Source: Kiritimatiellia bacterium
Lineage (GTDB): Bacteria; Verrucomicrobiota; Kiritimatiellia; UBA8416; SLMC01
DNA: 8,264 bases
Reading direction: 5' to 3'
NCBI GenBank assembly: GCA_007133745.1
Contig: SLMC01000380.1
Coordinates: 1-8,264, forward strand
Below the pieces are notes generated by a model, which saw only the letters and a list, made by a program, of their open reading frames with translations, was not told where the DNA came from and made no database searches. Shown here piece after piece: positions 6,201 to 8,264 of this stretch. The number at the start of each line of letters is the position of its first letter. Within the stretch, counting starts at the first letter, position 1. The position numbers and the translations under genes were made by a program.

Positions 6201-8264
6201 CCCGGTACTGATCCTGAATTTCCGTCGGACTCAGCGCGCGACTGAACACCACCGTCTCGTCAACCCAGCCCTGAAAGCGCTCGGTTCCGGCGCCGGTCCG
6301 CCCGATAAAGGGCATGCCCCCGTGCGCCAGCCCGCCCACCAGCGTCTCGCGCCCGGCCATGTCGCCGTTCACGAAAATCTGCAACACGCCGTCCGCCGAA
6401 AACTGGCCGACCAGATGATGCCAGACCCCGGCCCGGATCGGCAAGGCGGCGGTCGCTGTCACGGCATTGATCCGGACAAACGGACGCCCAACCGCATCGA
6501 GCCCGAGCGCATAGCCCGCCGTCCCGGTCGCGTTGCGCTTGTCGAAAATCATGCGGCTATCCGTCGCGTCGGCCCGAATCCAGGCGCTGACCGCCAGCTC
6601 CGTGCCCGGCTCCAGACCGGCCGTCCCGCCGATCGCGATCCCGCCCGTTCCGTCCAGCCGAACACTGCGCCCGAACCGGCCCGGCTGATCCTGCGTGCCG
6701 CCGCTGATCGTGCCGTGATTGGCGTTGCCGCTGCTGTCCAGCGCCTGCCCCGCCGCTTCGTCCAGCGACCATTGCCCGACCACCCACGTCTCCGAACCCG
6801 GCACGGTCGTGCCGTATAGGCCGTCCGGACTCCAGGCCAGCGTTTCCCATATCGCCGGTTCCGTATTGTCCTCGCGTCCGCCGCGCAATGTACCCATCAG
6901 GTCCGGCCGCGTCAAGGTCTTGTAGCCGGCCCCGGCCAACTGCCCGATTTCACCGGGCGCCAACGCCTCGTGAAAGAGCACAACCTCGTCGAGCAGCCCC
7001 GCGAAATAACCCGACGCCGCGCTGTAGCCCAGCGTGATCGCCGCCTGGTCGATGTCGCCGTAACCGGCCCCCATCGTGTCCACCGCCTCGAGCATGCCGT
7101 CAATGTAGAGCAGCATCTGGCTCTCGTTGCGCACAATCAGCGCATGATGCCAGCGGTTGTCGTTCAAGTTCCGGCGCCGACCGACCAGCCGCCGTTCCGG
7201 CCCGCCGTCGGTGTACAGCAGCGCCACCGTGCCGCCCGCCGGATTGCCGAACCCGTCGTCGTTCAGCTCGAGCCGGAAATAGCGGGTCTGACCCGCAGGC
7301 AATGTCGAAGCCAGCGCGCAACGGTTGGTCGTGCCGCTCCGGAACCAGAGCCCGAGCGAGAAACGGCCGTCGTTCACCTGCGCATTGGCCAGCCCGACCC
7401 GGTCGTCCACCCCGTCGAACGCCGCCGCATGACTGCCCACCATCGCGTCCGTCGAAAAGCCCGGCCCGCCCACCGGCGTGCCGTTCGCGCCGCCAACCGG
7501 ATCCGTCCAGTCCCCGTCCAGATGCCACGCGCTCGACAGCGTCGCGCCGAAATCCGCCGCCCGCACATTGGGCGGACCCAACACCCACCATTCCCGCAAC
7601 CGTACCGCCTCGCCGTACCAGAGCGGGTTCAGCCGCTCGTCCGCGATCGAGCCGGCATAGAAATGCGACGCCTCGTTGTCGCGCACCGTCTGCGTCAGAC
7701 CCGCATAGCGGATCAGCGTCGAAATCAAGCCCGGCGTCGTGTCGCCCGGCCCGTCCAGCAGCACGCGATACTGAAAATACCGGCCGCTCAGCGAAGGCAG
7801 TGTCACGGGCGAGACCAGGAAATAGGCGTCCGGATTGCCGCCCGGCCCCACGAACGGCACGCCGTCGAAGTCCGGATCGTCCGAAGCCCGCGCCTGTAAG
7901 CGCAACCGCCCGGCTATCTCCGGCGCGCCCCGCACGTAAGTCTCCACGATTTCGGCCGGACCCAGCTCGTGCGCATAGACCGCGACATCGTCGAGCATGC
8001 CTCGGAAATAAGCACCGTCCACACGCCCGATTTGCAAGTTCGGGAAGGTCGTGCCCGTCGGCCAGACCAGCGCCACATGATTCCAATTGTTGTGCAGCCG
8101 CGGCGAAAGCGGATTCCCGTTCACGTAAATGTTCGGATAGGCGCCGGCCGCATACCCGATCGCTGTCACCACCCGATTGCTGATCGCCAGCCCGCGCAAC
8201 CCGCCGGCCGTGCCGAACGTCATCAGCGGCGCATCATGCTCGCCGCATTTCACCCAGAACTGGA
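265..8264 (-). CDS. Giant modular surface/secreted protein: LamG domains, Ig-like repeat stalk, helical C-terminus (5' partial)
   Basis: The frame is open from the right edge of the window to a TAG stop at 265-267. A GTG at 8251-8253 could be read as a start, but the preceding codons (Gln-Phe-Trp) continue a LamG strand of the 'FWVK' type, so the true start lies upstream of the window. Visible domain order: LamG (1-110), GRYFQY module (116-186), LamG (233-443), LamG (490-687), second GRYFQY module (690-761), beta-rich linker (762-885), about eleven Ig-like repeats (886-1999), beta-rich segment (2000-2191), helical segment (2192-2298), small beta domain (2299-2388), helical C-terminus (2389-2662). 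Only four cysteines are visible (3, 312, 1148, 2371) and there is no hydrophobic membrane span. Known biology: LamG folds bind glycans or proteins, and Ig-like arrays form stalks. Inferred role: an extracellular adhesin or polysaccharide-binding fibre. No catalytic motif was seen. Coding is certain; the biological role is unproven. Confidence 0.95.
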   Translation of the reverse strand, partial: QFWVKCGEHDAPLMTFGTAGGLRGLAISNRVVTAIGYAAGAYPNIYVNGNPLSPRLHNNWNHVALVWPTGTTFPNLQIGRVDGAYFRGMLDDVAVYAHELGPAEIVETYVRGAPEIAGRLRLQARASDDPDFDGVPFVGPGGNPDAYFLVSPVTLPSLSGRYFQYRVLLDGPGDTTPGLISTLIRYAGLTQTVRDNEASHFYAGSIADERLNPLWYGEAVRLREWWVLGPPNVRAADFGATLSSAWHLDGDWTDPVGGANGTPVGGPGFSTDAMVGSHAAAFDGVDDRVGLANAQVNDGRFSLGLWFRSGTTNRCALASTLPAGQTRYFRLELNDDGFGNPAGGTVALLYTDGGPERRLVGRRRNLNDNRWHHALIVRNESQMLLYIDGMLEAVDTMGAGYGDIDQAAITLGYSAASGYFAGLLDEVVLFHEALAPGEIGQLAGAGYKTLTRPDLMGTLRGGREDNTEPAIWETLAWSPDGLYGTTVPGSETWVVGQWSLDEAAGQALDSSGNANHGTISGGTQDQPGRFGRSVRLDGTGGIAIGGTAGLEPGTELAVSAWIRADATDSRMIFDKRNATGTAGYALGLDAVGRPFVRINAVTATAALPIRAGVWHHLVGQFSADGVLQIFVNGDMAGRETLVGGLAHGGMPFIGRTGAGTERFQGWVDETVVFSRALSPTEIQDQYRAGIATLAFHAETETPDPASGFIGPDGTAATFFRDWHGADMKAGIPLGRYFQYQAYMATEDHRHGPILRGISVDVSSYSSVYPSVEPVEANAPYFSGRLLGFAHSIVPGERTDVQYQVSGDSGGSPVWHYWDAPNTRWEPAAGGFGYPLETSSAAEIATGIGSFYDQLYDKTGGQFRFRAFLKSDGDRQIKLEQVRLTAADGRLTVLFPNGAETGAEALVVGVPYDIRWEHDGIVSDSLEINLYRDSGATFVRTLATGIPNTGVYNTVITEDEGATYRIRIRDLNDPAIYDWSDGDFEFIKDLRITSPDGGERWYIGTTNTVTWDSWGQGGLELGSRVSLWFSHNAGTNWFEITSSANRPPNQVGNNAYVWLTPTNIANYVSERALMGVSTPGALDPVSAFYGDISNDRFTMAGIAITYPSAGAGIKMGNPIDIAFTAAGAGDGGALIEFYDGVAWSVLATNAPCVPGANTFTTELLAPNPTEQARLRITANDDPLVTGTSFPFVLADINILSPKGGTPAERDRWRIGTDQTIEWTAGGAGDTVDVHYSTDGTNWTAIATGYPNTNSTDTIVTNRIPWTVQGPPSDNGRVRIRSITQADLYAITLPFDITGVQITSPNGGETWEFTGTNEVTWLHRSTAGLVDLFITYTDAANTNQYETLDTFVSIFDGRWTITPDKVRRPSTMARVMIKAQGTPEYDISDNLFTIRGLSATHPTNASMVTLGATVPDGLQWYSARTESTTAQLLYSSNGVDFNDVITFSGLPFIGNVDAGTSWNHHDWVVSRRLRPSLNARVKVVAGAYEAVTPPFTMRGIRITRPQAGDMLTIGANEGVQWASAGLADAAWTSNALSVAGMGGPFLNVGVGDAGTDASFILNNGFLWAVDPDLDPTTNAVIRMSVYTPAQDTDVIMYSDPFTLRGLKLTSPASGTNWFLGETRPIRFRAAGLGGSAQATLHYSHNGGATFDTARPIAQNVPVLDGLNTRNWAIEASETWTRMPSTNAVVRVTVGAYQGVSQPFRMSGIKVTRPIGSDIWAVSDLTNTIRWAAVDATGVYDLSFTRWAGATPVHTETIATGVTGTQYDWTMPISAVGDEITITVTDGTLSGISERFEVVMEPSIRIVAPAVGEFWKVNGTNTILWSRGGNMVNDFEVSYSAYPYDMTNLLAQGAFPLDDGMFSYVWTPIPNAIGPMRLIIVNRANPDIADTFDQFEVAARFEIQPFVGDIYALEPNPVNWTTRGSLSGGVDFYYSTDPQRATNSWVKINTAPFTAIAHNQPSTYLWTVADVKTDTVWFRIQDANYSRRFPANAPGPYDDLGMFEVKYYQILWNVRDAATSNHLGKLSVSDSSGWSQSGMVSPVLREYPYGVWDTVWMREFFADRVVFQWTSRPSRAIDVYMQKSDIEPDFRVMANFAYNTVARSFSIQSWVERGGQIMGTPERNTIKVYDTVGVLVATLTTTEALDGVFRQVWDVGATEAALGRTFSSSDVFFARVEITYSGVTYSSGLTFMLRQAASDEIETVIDAIGDSTQLMLDSVEGVATNVTAMRGVLDQFRAETGAGLTNVLDAVDGARVELLDAAATNRVLIGEALTGLEGIAGDVSVILPHVTNLTWQVGAIEDDTASGLARILTRPTTLALGSTNTILYKSRPGYGAAVTLTVTPGGVSVPMTEIVPGIYQRADLIANWGTGFYVITCTDARATDSLIVNVTDADPDLTDTLLTGVSDTLDVMEGELADIRALVEVLETAGDMTGIMDAIGDVKQSVEALGDAGDLTGIMDAIDDVARALDGLDTTGEPVDLTALTRIEEQLGTLADSDAGTTLLQRLDTLSTQLDGVGAAATDAAKRAQAARGEAGTAATTIQQVRAELERGDLNAVKAMLMQLEESMLNAQNELKAISKDVPVETYYESMTRMSETIRAMAESRGFRNWLQLDDTLPEALDKGADRETVGILNRTMDEMRAELRLVQRLMDEMINEPVVESVLLSTE
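268..1089 (-). other. Long helical, coiled-coil-like C-terminal region
   Basis: Residues 2389-2662 are almost entirely helix-forming and have few Pro or aromatic residues. Examples are 'TDAAKRAQAARGEAGTAATT' (2516-2535) and 'MDEMRAELRLVQRLMDEMIN' (2631-2650). A break with Trp and Pro occurs at 'SRGFRNWLQLDDTLPEALDK' (2598-2617). The protein ends 'EPVVESVLLSTE' with no LPxTG, PEP-CTERM-like, type IX or hydrophobic anchor tail. The region probably oligomerises the protein or docks it to a partner at the cell surface; that is inference. Confidence 0.8.
850..987 (-). repeat. Two tandem 23-residue (69-bp) units in the helical tail
   Basis: Residues 2423-2445 (nt 919-987) and 2446-2468 (nt 850-918) are adjacent units. 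The first begins 'AGDMTGIMDAIGDV' and the second 'AGDLTGIMDAIDDV'. The N-terminal half is nearly identical at protein level, while the second half keeps only the hydrophobic pattern. DNA identity is highest over the segment encoding 'GIMDAI'. This looks like an internal duplication within the coiled-coil region. Confidence 0.88.
1090..1359 (-). other. Small beta domain embedded between two helical segments
   Basis: Residues 2299-2388 interrupt the helical tail. Blocks are 'ILTRPTTLALGSTNTILYKS' (2305-2324), 'AVTLTVTPGG' (2331-2340), 'MTEIVPGIYQRADLIANWGT' (2345-2364) and 'GFYVITCTD' (2365-2373). The pattern of a 'G-x-Y' turn followed by 'GxYxIxC' suggests an Ig-like or invasin/macroglobulin-type sandwich of about 90 residues. 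It holds one of only four cysteines visible in the protein. I cannot name the family. Confidence 0.6.
1360..1680 (-). other. Helical, coiled-coil-like segment 1
   Basis: Residues 2192-2298 are poor in Pro and aromatic residues and rich in Ala, Leu, Val, Glu and Asp. Hydrophobic residues recur at 3-4 residue spacing ('IETVIDAIGDSTQLMLDSVE', 2195-2214; 'GLTNVLDAVDGARVELLDAA', 2237-2256). This is consistent with an amphipathic helix or coiled coil. The motif 'VIDAIGD' echoes 'IMDAIGD' in the C-terminal helical region. Confidence 0.7.
1681..2256 (-). other. Beta-rich two-part segment between stalk and helical tail
   Basis: Residues 2000-2191. The first part (2000-2088) has 'ILWNVRDAATSNHLGKLSVS' (2004-2023), 'YPYGVWDTVWMREFF' (2041-2055) and 'AIDVYMQKS' (2070-2078), which recalls a carboxypeptidase-regulatory-like or PEGA-like sandwich. 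The second part (2089-2191) has 'SIQSWVERGGQI' (2100-2111), 'TIKVYDTVGVLVATL' (2119-2133), 'GVFRQVWDV' (2141-2149) and 'FFARVEITYSGVTYSSG' (2166-2182), which looks like an Ig or macroglobulin-type sandwich. Both assignments are by appearance only. Confidence 0.55.
2257..5598 (-). repeat. Array of about 11 diverged Ig-like repeats (Kre9/KNH-like 'SPNGGE' type)
   Basis: Residues 886-1999 contain about eleven repeats of 94-112 residues, starting near residues 886, 985, 1097, 1191, 1294, 1391, 1494, 1600, 1702, 1797 and 1894. Each opens with a strand and turn like 'ITSPNGGETW' (best copy 1297-1306) or a variant ('ITSPDGGERW', 'ITRPQAGDML', 'LTSPASGTNW', 'IVAPAVGEFW'). About 10-15 residues later comes a 'TNTVTW'-like strand. 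Many carry a central 'YSxxGxxF/W' strand (for example 1231, 1429, 1637) and a late 'RVRI'-type strand, and most close with 'PFTMRGI'-like junctions. This fits the Kre9/KNH-like extracellular repeat family, which forms Ig-like sandwiches. Copies are clearly homologous but strongly diverged, so the array is old. Its likely role is a rigid spacer. Repeat 1 (886-984) is closest to the family pattern; repeats 3, 6 and 11 are the weakest. Confidence 0.88.
5599..5970 (-). other. Beta-rich linker domain of unknown family
   Basis: Residues 762-885 sit between the LamG head and the Ig-like stalk. Visible blocks are 'DVQYQVSGDSGG' (796-807), 'WHYWDAPNTRWEPA' (811-824), 'AAEIATGIGSFYDQL' (837-851) and 'GGQFRFRAFLKSDGDRQIKL' (856-875). 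Alternating hydrophobic and polar residues with many aromatics suggest a beta sandwich. I do not recognise a named family. Confidence 0.6.
5971..6186 (-). other. Post-LamG 'GRYFQY' module, copy 2
   Basis: Residues 690-761 follow LamG 3 in the same arrangement as copy 1 follows LamG 1. Matching blocks are 'ETPDPASGFIGPDGT' (697-711), 'IPLGRYFQYQAYM' (728-740), 'GPIL' (748-751) and a closing 'ISVDVSSY' (754-761). The pairing with LamG in two places suggests that LamG plus this module was duplicated as a unit. Confidence 0.7.
6193..6786 (-). other. LamG / concanavalin A-like domain 3
   Basis: Residues 490-687 form a complete LamG domain. Landmarks are 'VGQWSLDEAAGQALDSSGN' (492-510), 'VRLDGTGGI' (531-539), 'LAVSAWIRA' (553-561), 'GVWHHLVGQF' (609-618), 'QIFVNGDMAG' (625-634) and 'WVDETVVFSRALSPTEI' (663-679). 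The 'D-S-S-G-N-x-N-H-G' opening is typical of bacterial LamG domains found in extracellular enzymes and adhesins. No enzymatic residues accompany it. Confidence 0.95.
6925..7557 (-). other. LamG / concanavalin A-like domain 2
   Basis: Residues 233-443 form a complete LamG domain. It opens with 'AWHLDGDW' (242-249), followed by 'AAFDGVDDRV' (277-286), 'FSLGLWFRSG' (298-307), 'NRWHHALIV' (366-374), 'LLYIDG' (381-386) and the closing 'LLDEVVLFHEALAPGEI' (420-436). The length of about 210 residues is normal for the family. It is followed by a different, shorter linker (444-489), not a GRYFQY module. Confidence 0.93.
7696..7908 (-). other. Post-LamG 'GRYFQY' module, copy 1
   Basis: Residues 116-186 directly follow LamG 1. 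Key blocks are 'ARASDDPDFDG' (121-131), 'FVGPGG' (134-139), 'LPSLSGRYFQYRVLL' (152-166) and 'TTPGL' (172-176). The same order of blocks recurs at 690-761 after LamG 3, so this is a discrete module rather than a random linker. It looks like a short all-beta domain. I cannot tie it to a named family with certainty; a discoidin- or Fn3-like accessory sandwich is possible. Confidence 0.7.
7924..8264 (-). other. LamG / concanavalin A-like domain 1 (N-terminal part outside window)
   Basis: Residues 1-110 show the second half of a LamG jelly roll. The landmarks are 'YVNG' (43-46), 'NNWNHVALVW' (55-64), and the closing strand and helix 'MLDDVAVYAHELGPAEI' (86-102). The usual first strands ('xFDG' and the beginning of 'FWVK') should lie just upstream, beyond the window. 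The family fold is well known; the ligand here cannot be told from sequence. Confidence 0.88.

Noticed and set aside
5818..7899. Further plus-strand open frames (5818-6819, 6970-7899, 7302-8183)
   Set aside because: They are antisense to LamG-coding sequence that has unmistakable domain signatures; compositions are Arg/Pro/Ala-rich shadows.

Overview
The window is dominated by one very large open reading frame on the minus strand. It runs from the right edge (base 8264) to a TAG stop at 265-267. The gene is cut at its 5' end: the frame is still open at the window edge, and the first visible residues already lie inside a LamG fold. The true start, and any signal peptide, are therefore outside. 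The visible part is about 2,665 codons. Residue numbers below are window numbers, with the GTG codon at 8251-8253 counted as residue 1; that GTG is probably an internal Val.

The protein reads as a giant modular extracellular or cell-surface protein. In order it has: (1) a head of three LamG / concanavalin A-like domains (about 1-110, 233-443, 490-687), with a recurring companion module carrying 'GRYFQY' after the first and third; (2) a beta-rich linker domain (762-885); (3) a stalk of about eleven Ig-like repeats of the 'I-T-S-P-N-G-G-E-x-W ... W' type (about 886-1999), resembling the Kre9/KNH-like repeat family; (4) a beta-rich two-part segment (2000-2191); (5) a helical segment (2192-2298), another small beta domain (2299-2388), and a long helical, coiled-coil-like C-terminus (2389-2662) containing a 23-residue tandem duplication. 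I see no membrane segment and no sorting tail of a type I recognise.

Bases 1-264, downstream of the gene, hold no credible gene. They contain three adjacent repeat structures: a 56-bp cloverleaf-like inverted repeat (5-60), a nested inverted-repeat block (64-197), and a degenerate 8-bp tandem repeat (198-241) that starts at the next base. A purine-rich tract on the coding strand separates these from the stop codon.

The high GC content, the LamG-plus-Ig giant protein and the GACTTTCAGTC-core hairpin repeats suggest a bacterium of the PVC group (Kiritimatiellota, Lentisphaerota or Verrucomicrobiota), probably from a metagenome. This is inference from style, not a proven assignment. With one gene visible, no operon or pathway can be read. 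I did not find a defence system, CRISPR array, RNA gene or transposase.
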